Shown here: positions 16,613-25,849 of the stretch, one piece after another | How positions within the stretch are numbered: the stretch's first letter is position 1 | Layout of the letters: each line of letters begins with the position of its first letter | Assembly: GCF_030505395.1 (NCBI RefSeq) | Contig: NZ_CP130044.1 | Span: 419,001 to 483,000, forward strand | Source: Asticcacaulis sp. ZE23SCel15 | Lineage (GTDB): Bacteria > Pseudomonadota > Alphaproteobacteria > Caulobacterales > Caulobacteraceae | DNA length: 64,000 nucleotides | Direction: 5' to 3' | Position numbers and translations under genes: made by a program | The notes under the pieces: generated by a model | What the model was told of the DNA's origin: nothing | Seen by the model: the letters and a program-made list of their open reading frames with translations, nothing else | Database searches by the model: none

Positions 16613-17965
16613 ATGCAGGATCTGATTCACGCCGCCGATAATGTTGAGCCGTTGCGGGTTTATGGCCGGGTGGCCGTGGTCAATGGCCTGCTGATCGAAG
16701 CCAAGGGCGGGCTTAGCTATATGCAGGTCGGCGCGCGCTGTGAGATCACCCGCCGCCATGCCGAGCCCCTGCCCGTCGAAGTCGTCGGCTTTCGCGAAGA
16801 CCGCGCCCTGATGATGCCGTTTGGGCCCATCGAAGGCATAGCCCCCGGCGCCGAAATCCGCATCCTGTCCGATGGCGGCAAGGTCTATCCGTCGCGCGCC
16901 TGGCTGGGGCGGATCGTCGATTCATTCGGTGAGGCCATTGATGGTCTGGGGCCGCTGCCCAAGGGGCAGGTCGGCTATACTTTACGCGCCGCACCTCCGC
17001 CCGCCCATACCCGCGCCCGCGTCGGGGAACGGCTGAACCTTGGCGTGCGGGCGATGGATGTGTTTACCACCTGCTGCCGCGGTCAGCGCTTGGGCGTATT
17101 TGCCGGTTCCGGCGTCGGCAAATCCGTGCTGCTGTCGATGCTGGCGCGCGAAGCCACATGTGATGCCGTTGTGGTCGGCCTGATCGGTGAACGGGGCCGC
17201 GAAGTGCGCGAATTTATCGAAGAAACCCTCGGCCCCGAAGGCTTGCGCCGCGCCATTGTGGTGGTGGCAACCTCCGATGAGCCGGCCCTGAAGCGTCGGC
17301 AGGCGGCCTATATGACGCTGGCGCTCAGTGAATATCTGCGCGATCAGGGTTTAGAGGTTCTGTGCCTGATGGATTCGGTTACCCGCTTTGCGATGGCCCA
17401 GCGTGAGATTGGCCTTGCCACCGGTGAGCCGCCGACCACCAAGGGCTATACCCCGACCTGCTTTGCCGAATTGCCTAAGCTTTTGGAACGCGCCGGGCCC
17501 GGCCCGACCTATCCGGATGGCACCCAGGGCGGGCCGATTACCGGCCTGTTTACCGTGCTGGTGGACGGCGATGATCATAACGAACCGATTGCCGATGCCG
17601 TGCGCGGTATTTTGGACGGGCACATCGTCATGAGCCGCAATATTGCCGAACGCGGCCGCTTCCCGGCTATTGATGTGTTGAAATCCATCAGCCGGACCAT
17701 GCCGGGGTGCCAAACCCTGCCTGAACGTGAGGTGGTGCGTCAGGCGCGGCAGGTGCTTTCCAGCTATACCAACATGGAAGAACTGATCCGGATCGGGGCG
17801 TATCGCGCAGGCGCCGACCCCGATGTTGACCGGGCCATTCGGCTTAACCCCGACATTGAAAATTTTTTACGGCAAGACAAGGAAGAATACACGTCTCTTG
17901 ACAACTCGTTTACATTTCTGGCGCAAATTCTGACTTCGGATCAGGTGGAACCTCCACCGGGTTAA
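16613..17965 (+). CDS. fliI: Flagellum-specific ATP synthase FliI
   Basis: The 450-residue ATPase that energises the flagellar type III export gate, at the cytoplasmic face of the basal body. Walker A is AGSGVGKS (about residue 164) in the F1-beta-like core, preceded by [20 protein letters not shown]. Downstream motifs are [13 protein letters not shown], the Walker B region [15 protein letters not shown] and [10 protein letters not shown]. Length and motifs match FliI/HrcN, not F1 beta. It forms an operon with fliJ, 19 bases downstream. Expression is probably early (class II) under CtrA through the box at 16575. Confidence 0.97.
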   Translation: MQDLIHAADNVEPLRVYGRVAVVNGLLIEAKGGLSYMQVGARCEITRRHAEPLPVEVVGFREDRALMMPFGPIEGIAPGAEIRILSDGGKVYPSRAWLGRIVDSFGEAIDGLGPLPKGQVGYTLRAAPPPAHTRARVGERLNLGVRAMDVFTTCCRGQRLGVFAGSGVGKSVLLSMLAREATCDAVVVGLIGERGREVREFIEETLGPEGLRRAIVVVATSDEPALKRRQAAYMTLALSEYLRDQGLEVLCLMDSVTRFAMAQREIGLATGEPPTTKGYTPTCFAELPKLLERAGPGPTYPDGTQGGPITGLFTVLVDGDDHNEPIADAVRGILDGHIVMSRNIAERGRFPAIDVLKSISRTMPGCQTLPEREVVRQARQVLSSYTNMEELIRIGAYRAGADPDVDRAIRLNPDIENFLRQDKEEYTSLDNSFTFLAQILTSDQVEPPPG

Positions 17966-17984
17966 ATAAGTAGGGGTTCTACAC

Positions 17985-18401
17985 ATGGCTAAGTGGGTCA
18001 AAAGCTTAATCCGCATCTCGACCTTTGAGGTGGAGACCCTGCAAAAGACCCTGGCCGAAGTCGTTACCCGCCGCACCCATGTTGAGATGAAAATCGCCAC
18101 GCTCGACGCCGAATTTGCGTTAGAGGACGTGCGCGCCCGTGAGGATTACAGTCTGTCGATCCATATGCCCGCCTATAAAAAGGGCTGGGACGCGCGCCGG
18201 GTTCAGGTGGCCAATGATCTTAACCTCATCACCCATGAAGAACGTGGCATCCGCGATCAACTGACCGAGGCGTTCGAGGAGCTTAAGAAATTCGAGCATG
18301 TGTCCGAAGTGACCAAGCTCAATCGTCAGCGTCAGGAACTGGCCCGTGAAAACGCCGCCATGGACGAAGCGGCCCTACGCATGAGCTACAGCCGCGCATG
18401 A
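17985..18401 (+). CDS. fliJ: Flagellar export chaperone/stalk protein FliJ
   Basis: A 138-residue, almost wholly coiled-coil protein. It is placed directly after fliI, as expected, and resembles Caulobacter-type FliJ (MAKWVKSLIRISTFEVETLQ opening). FliJ forms the central stalk of the FliI ring and escorts export chaperones. Heptad-rich segments span residues 20-60 and 85-130. Its stop codon overlaps the start of the xylanase gene (ATGA at 18398), so translation of the two is coupled. Confidence 0.9.
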   Translation: MAKWVKSLIRISTFEVETLQKTLAEVVTRRTHVEMKIATLDAEFALEDVRAREDYSLSIHMPAYKKGWDARRVQVANDLNLITHEERGIRDQLTEAFEELKKFEHVSEVTKLNRQRQELARENAAMDEAALRMSYSRA

Positions 18402-19441
18402 TCTCTCGGCGGGCCGTGCTGACCGGAGCTGTAGCTCTGGCCGGATGCGGCCAGAGCACCGCGTCGCCTCAAGGTGATGCGCCCCTGCCCCCGTTAAAGT
18501 CGCTGGCCCCGTTCGATCTGGGTGTCTGCGCCATGACCGCCAGCTTCAAAGACCCGCAGTGGGGGCCATTGGCTGCCACCCATTTCGACCGGATCACGCC
18601 GGAATGGGAAATGAAGATGGAATACATTCTTCAGCCCGACGGATCGTTACGGTTCGGTGCCCCTGATGCTGTGGTCGATTTTGCGCACGCCCGCGGCATG
18701 AGCGTCTTTGGCCATGTCATTATCTGGTACGCGCAAGACGGCGATTATTTTCAGAAATTGAAGGGCGATAAACGTGCCTTTGGAGAGGCTTACCGCGCCT
18801 ATGTCCGCGATGTCGCCGCCCATTACCGGAGTAAGGTCATGGGCTGGGATGTGGTCAATGAGCCGATGCTCGATGACGGATCGGGCCTGCGCGATTGCCT
18901 GTGGATGCAGATGATGGGCGAGGACTATGTGGCGCAGGCATTGCGATCCGCCCATGCCGCCGCCCCGAACGTGCCGCTGTTTCTCAATGACTATAATCTG
19001 GAATATTACCCAAAAAAGCGGGCGGCGTTTCTACGGCTGGCCGAGCGGTTGCTGAAAGCGGGGGTCCCGCTGCACGGGCTGGGCACCCAGACCCATATCG
19101 ATGCCACTATCGCCCCCGGTATGCTCAAAGCCGCGATCACAGACATCGCCTCATTGGGCTTAAAAGTACACGTGTCCGAAGTCGATATCAGCCTGAAACC
19201 CGAAGGCATGGTGATGCCGGGAACGGATTTGCCTGCGGGTCAGATACAGGCGCTGGAGGAGATTACGGACGCCTATTTGCAACTCAAACCCCATCAGCAG
19301 TTTGGCATGACGGTGTGGGGGCTGCGCGACAAGGACACCTTCCCCTATCGCAAGGACAGCAGCGATAAGCCTGTTTTGTTTGATAGTTCAGGCTTTGCCA
19401 AGCCTCTGGCCCACGCCTTTGCGGGCCGGTTTAGCGCCTAA
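18398..19441 (+). CDS. Endo-1,4-beta-xylanase, glycoside hydrolase family 10
   Basis: A 347-residue GH10 enzyme that hydrolyses xylan backbones. The N-terminus MISRRAVLTGAVALAGCGQ has a twin-arginine-like SRRAVL and a lipobox LAGC, so the product is probably an exported lipoprotein. The TIM-barrel motifs are HVIIWY (usually HTLVWH), the acid/base Glu in GWDVVNEP (about residue 153) and the nucleophile Glu in LKVHVSEVDIS (about 255); TVWGLRDKDTF is the C-terminal WGxxD motif. The odd feature is translational coupling to fliJ in a flagellar operon, perhaps only because of recent gene juxtaposition. Confidence 0.92.
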   Translation: MISRRAVLTGAVALAGCGQSTASPQGDAPLPPLKSLAPFDLGVCAMTASFKDPQWGPLAATHFDRITPEWEMKMEYILQPDGSLRFGAPDAVVDFAHARGMSVFGHVIIWYAQDGDYFQKLKGDKRAFGEAYRAYVRDVAAHYRSKVMGWDVVNEPMLDDGSGLRDCLWMQMMGEDYVAQALRSAHAAAPNVPLFLNDYNLEYYPKKRAAFLRLAERLLKAGVPLHGLGTQTHIDATIAPGMLKAAITDIASLGLKVHVSEVDISLKPEGMVMPGTDLPAGQIQALEEITDAYLQLKPHQQFGMTVWGLRDKDTFPYRKDSSDKPVLFDSSGFAKPLAHAFAGRFSA

Positions 19442-19920
19442 TTTTCTTTGGCCGGACGGACATTGGTAAAGGGCGAATCCATCACATCCTTGGGGTCGCC
19501 CATATCGATCGGGGCCTGCGGGTCAAGGGTCGGGCGCGGCTCAGGCGCTGGCGCGACAGGTGCTTGTCGGCTGGCGGTTTCGGCCTCTTTACGCAGGAAA
19601 CGCAGATCGTCAGCAATGCGGAAAATAGCGACATAGAATTCGCAGAACGACCGCCAGAGTAGTATGCCTGCGAACACAAACAGCAATCCGCCAATCAGAA
19701 ACGGCACCGCCAGAAACCAGCCCCACGGCGCTTCTTCGCGCATGGCGATGCCAACCGTGGCACCGAGCACACCAAAGGCCGACAGCAGCAACAGCGACAG
19801 TCCGGCCCAATAGATCAGGTGAATGACCGGCCGCGTAATCAGGCGGTCAAAGGTAATCAGGTCAAAGAAAATATCGCCCGGAGAGGTCGAACCGAACACC
19901 TGCTTGATCAGACGCTTCAT
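19438..19920 (-). CDS. DUF4282 family membrane protein
   Basis: A 160-residue protein with two transmembrane helices (about 34-55 and 66-92) followed by RSFCEFYVAIFRIADDLRFL, matching the DUF4282 pattern (FDRLITPxxIxxIYWxG, then W R...E...FRI). The C-terminal 55 residues are Pro/Ala-rich and probably disordered in the cytoplasm. The function is unknown. Its 3' end overlaps the end of the convergent xylanase gene by four bases. Confidence 0.75.
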   Translation of the reverse strand: MKRLIKQVFGSTSPGDIFFDLITFDRLITRPVIHLIYWAGLSLLLLSAFGVLGATVGIAMREEAPWGWFLAVPFLIGGLLFVFAGILLWRSFCEFYVAIFRIADDLRFLRKEAETASRQAPVAPAPEPRPTLDPQAPIDMGDPKDVMDSPFTNVRPAKEN

Positions 19921-20136
19921 AAGCTGGCCACCCTTTAACCCGTCATGGGTTTGTCATTAAGGCGTTAGAAATGATTTTAACCCCGATTGTCAAGCTCTGA
20001 GCTTGGTTCGCAGTGCCGCTAAAACGCAGACCGCACCGGAATGAGAGGTATCATTTACCCGCAGCCCTGACGCGATTTTTTGCATTGCAAAATCACCGGT
20101 TTAACTCCACTATCGTGTCATTCAGCGGGGGGCCGG

Positions 20137-21627
20137 ATGATGTCATTAACTGCCTGGATCAATCGGCTGGATTACAAATCCGCCCCCGTCATGTGGGCGG
20201 TGTTGGGCGCCATTATTCTGAGCGCACTGATTTTGCGGCTATATCTTTCCGATATATCCTTATGGGTGGACGAAAGCGCTTCGGTATCGTTTGCGCGCGC
20301 GCCGGTTCAGTTATTGTGGTCAGACTGGATGGCCCGCGAAACCAATCCGCCGCTCTATTACACGTTCCTAAAAGTATGGATGGCGCTGTTTGGGGACAGC
20401 GATCTGGCGCTGCGAAGCCTGTCGATTATCGCCGGATGCACCAGCATATTCATAGCCTTCCTGATCGCCCGCGACATAGGCGGTCCGTTAGCGGGCCTGT
20501 TGGCGGCACTGCTTTTGGCCATATCGTTTCAGAACATATTCTACAGCCTTCAGGTGCGCGGCTATATTTTCACGCAAACCTTTGCGCTGGCCGCCCTTTA
20601 TGCCGTTTTACGAATCATGAGACCGGATGAGCCACAACTTTTGAGGCGATGGGCCTTGGGTGTTTATGTCGTCAGCGTCAGCGCCGCGGCCTATTGCCAC
20701 ACAACCTTGATCATCCTGCCGGTCCTGATCAATCTGTTTCTCATCCCCTGGGCGGTGAAACAATGGTCCACCAACCGGATCGTGGTGATTGAATGGGCGC
20801 TGGCGCAAGCCATCGTGCTGATCCTGTGGAGTTGGTGGGGCGGCATAACCTTGCAACAGATGAACCATGCCGCGACCATCAACTGGATACCGCAGCTTAA
20901 CCTGTCCGAAGCCGTAGGCATGATCCGGAAAGTCTATGCGCCCAATTTCCAGTCGGTGGCGCCGGGCGGAAAATTCTGGGCCGCAGTGCTAATCGGTCTG
21001 GCCGTCTATATGGCGGTCAAATATCGCGCCCGCCCGGCATTGATCCTGCCGCTGGTGGGGCTGGCCGTGCCGATCCTGATATTTTTGCTGAACCTGAAAA
21101 CCCCCATCATGCTGCCGCGCACGCTGTACTGGGGGACCGGCCCGTTCATCGCCGCCGTAGCCATAGGGATCTGCGCCCTGCCCGATCATCGCGCCGCCAT
21201 AGCCGCGGCCATACTGGCGATCACCACGACCGGCCTTGAGACGGTCAGCCAGCGCCATCAGTATCAGATGGAACCATGGCAACATATTACAGAGACGCTC
21301 AGCCAACGAAACCCGACCGCCGTCGTCCTGACCAGCTATGAATTACAAGGCCACCTGATGCAGCGCTATTGTGCCGAAATCAACTGCCGCCTGACCATTC
21401 TGGTGCCCCGCACTGATCCCGGAACCACGTCCTATTTGCCGCTGCATAATCAGGTTAATCTGGCGCAGGTTCCGGCCTTGCTGTCCAAATACGGCACCCT
21501 GTATGTCATCAGCCGCCGCAGCAAGAACCTCAATGGGCTGCTCACCCCGCACGGCACATCCCGGCCCGTGGCGATTGACGGCCTACCGGAAATTATGGCG
21601 GTGACGGAATGGAAAGCGACCAAATAG
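20137..21627 (+). CDS. Membrane glycosyltransferase, GT39/ArnT-like
   Basis: A 496-residue polytopic protein of the dolichyl/undecaprenyl-phosphate-mannose family (GT-C fold). The first periplasmic loop has WVDESASVSFARAPVQ with the catalytic-type Asp-Glu, followed by RETNPPLYYTFLKVWMALFGDSDLALRSLS, the NPP(L)Y and LR.S motifs of this group. About 10-12 membrane segments are visible, with a soluble C-terminal part. It would transfer a lipid-linked sugar to a protein or lipid in the periplasm; donor and acceptor are unknown. ATG 20137 (tandem ATGs) was chosen because GGGGGCC precedes it. The 216 bases upstream show no gene. Confidence 0.82.
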   Translation: MMSLTAWINRLDYKSAPVMWAVLGAIILSALILRLYLSDISLWVDESASVSFARAPVQLLWSDWMARETNPPLYYTFLKVWMALFGDSDLALRSLSIIAGCTSIFIAFLIARDIGGPLAGLLAALLLAISFQNIFYSLQVRGYIFTQTFALAALYAVLRIMRPDEPQLLRRWALGVYVVSVSAAAYCHTTLIILPVLINLFLIPWAVKQWSTNRIVVIEWALAQAIVLILWSWWGGITLQQMNHAATINWIPQLNLSEAVGMIRKVYAPNFQSVAPGGKFWAAVLIGLAVYMAVKYRARPALILPLVGLAVPILIFLLNLKTPIMLPRTLYWGTGPFIAAVAIGICALPDHRAAIAAAILAITTTGLETVSQRHQYQMEPWQHITETLSQRNPTAVVLTSYELQGHLMQRYCAEINCRLTILVPRTDPGTTSYLPLHNQVNLAQVPALLSKYGTLYVISRRSKNLNGLLTPHGTSRPVAIDGLPEIMAVTEWKATK

Positions 21628-21630
21628 TCG

Positions 21631-23727
21631 TTAAATTTGGCCGACAGTTTTCAGCTTTACCTTGGGGTGGATTTCGTTCTGGCTCATGACCGTGGTGGTC
21701 GGCCGGAAGCGCTCCACGATCGAGCGCACATAGGGCCTGATTTGCGGGCTGGTCAAAAGCACCGCCACCTCGCCGTTCATTGACACGCGCTCAAAGGTGT
21801 CCCGCACGCCGCGGATAAAGTCCTGCAAAATGGATGGCGCCATAGTCAGTTGGCGCTCTTCACCGGTGCCGACCAGCGATGTTGAGAACGCATTTTCCCA
21901 CTCGTGGCTTAGGGTCACGATCGGCAGGGTGCCGTCGTCACCGCGGTTATGCCAGCACAACTGCCGCCCTAAACCTGAGCGGACATGTTCGACCAGTTGG
22001 GTCACCGATTTGGTATAGGGGGCCGCCTCCCCCAGACCTTCGAGGATCGCGGGCAGATCGCGGATCGATACGCGCTCTTTCAGCAAGGCCTGAAGCACCC
22101 GCTGCAAGGTCGCCACCGGCACGACCGATGGGATCAGGTCATCGATCAGCTTTTTCTGATCGTCCGGCGCGTCTTTCAGCAGCTTGGTCAGTTCGGCGTA
22201 GGACAACAGATCGCTCATGTTGTCTTTCAGGATCTCAGTCAGGTGGGTGGTGATCACGGTCGCCGGATCAACGATAGTGTAGCCCAGAAACGTCGCCTCT
22301 TCGCGCAAGGCCTGATCAATCCAGGTGGCGGGCAGGCCAAAGGCCGGCTCCTTCATATGCTCGCCGGGCAGTTCAACCTGACGGCCGCTTGGGTCCATGG
22401 CCATCAGCGAGCCGATGCGCACTTCGCCGGAACCGGCTTCCATTTCCTTGACGCGCACCACATAGCCCTGATGGGGCAGGCGCATATTGTCCAGAATCCG
22501 CACCGACGGCATGACAAAGCCGTACTCCTGCGCCAGCGTCCGGCGCAGGGCCTTGATCTGGTCCGTCAGCTTGCGGCCATCCAGATCGTTGATCAGACCG
22601 AGCAGGCCCAGGCCCAGCTCGATCTTGACATCATCAATGGCCAGCGTGGCCGAAATCGGTTCATCTTCCTGAACGAGCGGGGCGGGTGGCGGCAGATCGG
22701 CCACGACCGGCTCCAGCATTTTTCGCCCGATACGCCACGCCATGAACCCGGCCCCCAGCGATATGCCTGCCAGCGGCAGGATCGGCATCCCCGGCACCAG
22801 CGCCAGCACGCCCGCCGCCGCCGACACCATGCCGAGCACGACCGGATTCTGCGCCAACTGCGCGGTCAGGGCCTTATCCGCAGATCCGTCAACCCCGGCC
22901 TTGGACACCAGAAAACCGGCGGCGATCGAGATGATCAGGGCCGGGATTTGCGTCACCAGACCGTCACCGACAGTCAACTGGATATAGGTTGAGGCCGCTT
23001 CACCGGCGGGCATCTGGTGATTGATAATGCCGATCAGGATACCGCCAACAATATTGATGGCGGTGATGACAAGCCCTGCGACCGCATCGCCGCGCACGAA
23101 TTTCGAGGCACCGTCCATGGAACCGAAGAAGTTTGATTCCTGCTCGACTTCCTTACGGCGTTTTTTGGCTTCGTCCTGATCGATAATGCCTGACGACAGA
23201 TCGGCATCGATGGCCATCTGCTTGCCCGGCATGGAATTGAGGCTGAAACGGGCCGACACTTCGGCGATCCGGCCTGAGCCCTTGGTGATGACGACAAAGT
23301 TGACCAGCAACAGGATGGCGAAAATGATCACCCCGATGATGAAATTGCCCTGCATGATCAGGTCGCCGAAGGCCTTAATGGTCTGACCGGCGGCATCGTG
23401 GCCCTCGTGGCCGTGGGTCAGGATCAGGCGCGTCGAGGCCAGATTGAGCGACAACCGGAACAGGGTCGTGACCAGCAGCACGGTCGGAAAGGCTGAGAAC
23501 TCAAGCGGCTTTTTGATCAGCAGGGCCGTCATCAGGATCAGCACGGCTGAGGCAATCGACATCGACAACAGCACGTCGAGCAAAAACGCTGGCAGCGGAA
23601 TGATCAGCATGACGATGATCAGCATGACGCCGACCGCCATGATGACTTCGCCGCGCTTCAGCCAGCCGCCGATTTCGGAAAACTGAAAGGGCTGGACACC
23701 CGTAGTTGTTGCCGCTGCGTCCGCCAC
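21631..23727 (-). CDS. flhA: Flagellar export apparatus protein FlhA
   Basis: The export-gate protein of about 700 residues. The N-terminal half has eight membrane segments (from VIMAVGVMLIIVMLIIPLPA) and the FHIPEP signature region FPTVLLVTTLFRLSLNLASTRLIL; the C-terminal cytosolic domain binds chaperone-substrate complexes (DLPPPAPL linker, DPATVITTHLTEIL). The start is uncertain: GTG 23727 (VADAAAT...) follows GGGGGCC at a good distance and matches Caulobacter FlhA length; a TTG at 23784 is less likely. It is the last gene of the minus-strand flagellar set, separated from flbD by a small non-flagellar ORF. Confidence 0.96.
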   Translation of the reverse strand: MADAAATTTGVQPFQFSEIGGWLKRGEVIMAVGVMLIIVMLIIPLPAFLLDVLLSMSIASAVLILMTALLIKKPLEFSAFPTVLLVTTLFRLSLNLASTRLILTHGHEGHDAAGQTIKAFGDLIMQGNFIIGVIIFAILLLVNFVVITKGSGRIAEVSARFSLNSMPGKQMAIDADLSSGIIDQDEAKKRRKEVEQESNFFGSMDGASKFVRGDAVAGLVITAINIVGGILIGIINHQMPAGEAASTYIQLTVGDGLVTQIPALIISIAAGFLVSKAGVDGSADKALTAQLAQNPVVLGMVSAAAGVLALVPGMPILPLAGISLGAGFMAWRIGRKMLEPVVADLPPPAPLVQEDEPISATLAIDDVKIELGLGLLGLINDLDGRKLTDQIKALRRTLAQEYGFVMPSVRILDNMRLPHQGYVVRVKEMEAGSGEVRIGSLMAMDPSGRQVELPGEHMKEPAFGLPATWIDQALREEATFLGYTIVDPATVITTHLTEILKDNMSDLLSYAELTKLLKDAPDDQKKLIDDLIPSVVPVATLQRVLQALLKERVSIRDLPAILEGLGEAAPYTKSVTQLVEHVRSGLGRQLCWHNRGDDGTLPIVTLSHEWENAFSTSLVGTGEERQLTMAPSILQDFIRGVRDTFERVSMNGEVAVLLTSPQIRPYVRSIVERFRPTTTVMSQNEIHPKVKLKTVGQI

Positions 23728-23837
23728 CAAGGCCCCCGAATTACTCGAACTCCACACCGAAGACACACTTCGGGCGCTAGGCAAAATTTACCCGATGGAT
23801 GGTGAACAAGTGGTTAATAAGGATTAACTACAGCTAT

Positions 23838-23861
23838 CTCCTCCCGTGAAATGGGGAGGAG
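23838..23861. repeat. CTCC palindromic repeat, short copy after orf84
   Basis: CTCCTCCC-N8-GGGAGGAG stem-loop, six bases after the stop of the small ORF. It belongs to the CTCCCC/GGGGAG repeat family found at 26506, 40302, 42976, 49065, 52991 and 55131. Confidence 0.6.
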
Positions 23862-23866
23862 GGTAA

Positions 23867-24115
23867 TTACATGACTGGGAACCAGATGCCCCTTAGAAAT
23901 ATATTCCCCATGTTGGGCAAAACATGGGAAGCATCTAAAGTTGAGACATCATCAACTGCGGATATTGACGCAATTTCCAGATGTTCCCGCTCCAAACTCA
24001 GCCGTTCATTAATTAGAGAAATAGCGTCACTTTCATCACAGGCAGTAATTCCACAACCGATATTCAGCGGAGTAAATTCTATCGGATTTTTGAAAGTCAC
24101 CCAATATACCTTCAT
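23867..24115 (-). CDS. Small conserved hypothetical protein between flbD and flhA
   Basis: An 82-residue protein, MKVYWVTFKNPIEFTPLNIG at the start and VLPNMGNIFLRGIWFPVM at the end. I recall small bacterial proteins with the same frame (VYWITL..PLNxGCGVTA..., then VDxSTLDxxHVxPNMG...RGIWYP) but no function. It is predicted soluble. ATG 24115 is preceded by AGAGG; GTG 24121 is an alternative. It starts 12 bases after the flbD stop and is followed by a palindromic repeat, so it has probably been inserted in the otherwise conserved flbD-flhA order. Confidence 0.65.
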   Translation of the reverse strand: MKVYWVTFKNPIEFTPLNIGCGITACDESDAISLINERLSLEREHLEIASISAVDDVSTLDASHVLPNMGNIFLRGIWFPVM

Positions 24116-24126
24116 TGACACCTCTA

Positions 24127-25497
24127 TTACGCCGCGTTGGCACCGGACTGTGGCGCGGGCACGGGCACACCGGCGTCGGAATATTCTTTCAGCTTATTGC
24201 GCAGGGTGCGGATCGAAATCCCTAAAATATTAGCCGCATGGGTGCGGTTGCCCAGACAGTGCGACAGGGTATCCAGAATCAAAACCTGCTCGACCTGCGC
24301 CACCGTTGACCCCACAAAGGTGCGCGCGGCACTCTCGGCGGCTTGCGCGGCACGACCCACATAATCAAGGCCAATCGGGGCCTCGACATTGAGCGGCTTA
24401 CCGTCGGGTAGGCGAATAGCCTCGGCATCAATCTCAGAGCCTGCCGACAACAGCACCGCGCGGTGCATGGCATTTTCCAGTTCACGGACATTGCCTGGCC
24501 AGTTATGGGCCTGAAGGCGGCGACGGGCCTCATTCGACAGGGGCTTAAGGGCAATGCCGTTGGCCTCTGAGTATTTCTTAGCGAAGAATTCCGACAGGGC
24601 CATGATATCGGCCGGACGTTCCCGAAGCGGCGGTAGTGCCAGATTGATGACGTTCAGGCGGTAGAGCAAATCTTCGCGGAAAGTGCCTTCCTTAACCGCG
24701 ACGCTAAGATTGCGGTTGGAGGTCGCCAGCACGCGGATATTGACCGGCACAGGCTTGGCCCCGCCAACGCGGTCGATGACCCGCTCCTGCAACGCGCGCA
24801 ACAGCTTGGCCTGCAAACGGGCATCCATTTCCGAGATTTCATCGAGCAGCAACGTGCCGCCATCGGCTTCTTCGAACTTACCGATGCGACGGGCCATAGC
24901 GCCGGTGAACGCGCCTTTCTCGTGGCCGAACAGTTCCGATTCCAGCAGGTTATCAGGGATGGCCGCGCAGTTGACCGAGATGAACGGTTTTTGGGCGCGC
25001 TTAGATTTTTCGTGCAGGTAGCGGGCCATGACCTCTTTACCGACGCCGGACTTACCGGTGATGAGGATCGAGGCATCGGAGCCTGCGACCTGGTCGGCCA
25101 GTTTCAGCACCTGCTGCATGGCTGGATCTTGCGTCACTAAAGGGCGCCGATCATCGGCCACTGCGGCCAGCACGGCGGCAATCAGTTCGGCATCGGGCGG
25201 CAGCGGAATGAACTCCTTGGCCCCGGCGGTTATGGCTTGCGCGGCCTTACGCGGATCGGGATTGACGCCACAGGCCACGACCGTGATGTGGATGTGTTCC
25301 AGATCACACGACGCAATAAGCCCCGCAATATCCAGCTCATAATCGACCATCAGCAGGTCAGCGCCCTGACCTTTACGCAGGGCATCCAGCGCCTGCTGGC
25401 AGCCCTCGACATGGGACACCTTGGCCCCCGTATCCATCACCATCTTGACCGCGACCGACATCTGACCGCTTAATTTTCCGACTACTAATAGTCTCAT
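24127..25497 (-). CDS. flbD: Sigma-54-dependent flagellar regulator FlbD
   Basis: The NtrC-like activator of late flagellar genes in Caulobacterales. It has a degenerate N-terminal receiver-like domain (residues 1-115), then the AAA+ core with Walker A TGKSGVGKE, the sigma-54 contact loop GAFTGA and GGTLLLDEISEM, then a Fis-type helix-turn-helix NRTHAANILGISIRTLRNKL. It acts on sigma-54 promoters such as those at 34115 and 34311. It follows fliN by 17 bases in the fliF operon, as in Caulobacter. Activity is expected to be tuned by a FliX-type partner (family knowledge), which is not in this window. Confidence 0.97.
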   Translation of the reverse strand: MRLLVVGKLSGQMSVAVKMVMDTGAKVSHVEGCQQALDALRKGQGADLLMVDYELDIAGLIASCDLEHIHITVVACGVNPDPRKAAQAITAGAKEFIPLPPDAELIAAVLAAVADDRRPLVTQDPAMQQVLKLADQVAGSDASILITGKSGVGKEVMARYLHEKSKRAQKPFISVNCAAIPDNLLESELFGHEKGAFTGAMARRIGKFEEADGGTLLLDEISEMDARLQAKLLRALQERVIDRVGGAKPVPVNIRVLATSNRNLSVAVKEGTFREDLLYRLNVINLALPPLRERPADIMALSEFFAKKYSEANGIALKPLSNEARRRLQAHNWPGNVRELENAMHRAVLLSAGSEIDAEAIRLPDGKPLNVEAPIGLDYVGRAAQAAESAARTFVGSTVAQVEQVLILDTLSHCLGNRTHAANILGISIRTLRNKLKEYSDAGVPVPAPQSGANAA

Positions 25498-25514
25498 GGG
25501 TTTTTCCTTTGCGG

Positions 25515-25847
25515 TTAGCTGTTGCTGTCTTCGGACTTGATGATTTCAGTCATGGTCACGCCTAAGCGCTCATCGACCACCACCACTTCACCGCGCGCCA
25601 CCAGCCGGTTATTGACGTAGATATCGATGGCCTCACCGACCTTGCGGTCCAGTTCAAGGATCGAGCCCTGCCCCAGCTTAAGCAGTTGCGCCACCGACAT
25701 ATATGACTTACCCAGCACCGCTGAGATATTGACCGGCACGTCGAACACCGGTGCCAGATCGGCGGCGGTTTTATCACCATCGTCATCGCCGCCCATAGCC
25801 GGCATATTGTTTTCGCTAAATTCTTCCAGTGAGAAGTTCTCGGCCAT
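25515..25847 (-). CDS. fliN: Flagellar motor switch protein FliN
   Basis: A 110-residue C-ring protein. An acidic N-terminal tail (about 30 residues) precedes the SpoA/FliN domain: VPVNISAVLGKSYMSVAQLLKLGQGSI, then LDRKVGEAIDIYVNNRLVARGEVVVVDERLGVTMTEII. It forms the bottom of the C-ring with FliG and FliM. It is encoded two bases after flbE and 17 before flbD, the Caulobacter order. Confidence 0.96.
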   Translation of the reverse strand: MAENFSLEEFSENNMPAMGGDDDGDKTAADLAPVFDVPVNISAVLGKSYMSVAQLLKLGQGSILELDRKVGEAIDIYVNNRLVARGEVVVVDERLGVTMTEIIKSEDSNS

Positions 25848-25849
25848 GG

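Noticed and set aside
20080-20136. TTG start extending the glycosyltransferase
   Set aside because: The added residues are not membrane-like and tandem ATGs with GGGGG lie at 20137.
21985-22992. 335-codon plus-strand frame opposite flhA
   Set aside because: His/Gln/Arg-rich antisense shadow of a clear flhA; typical of high-GC antisense frames and without any domain.
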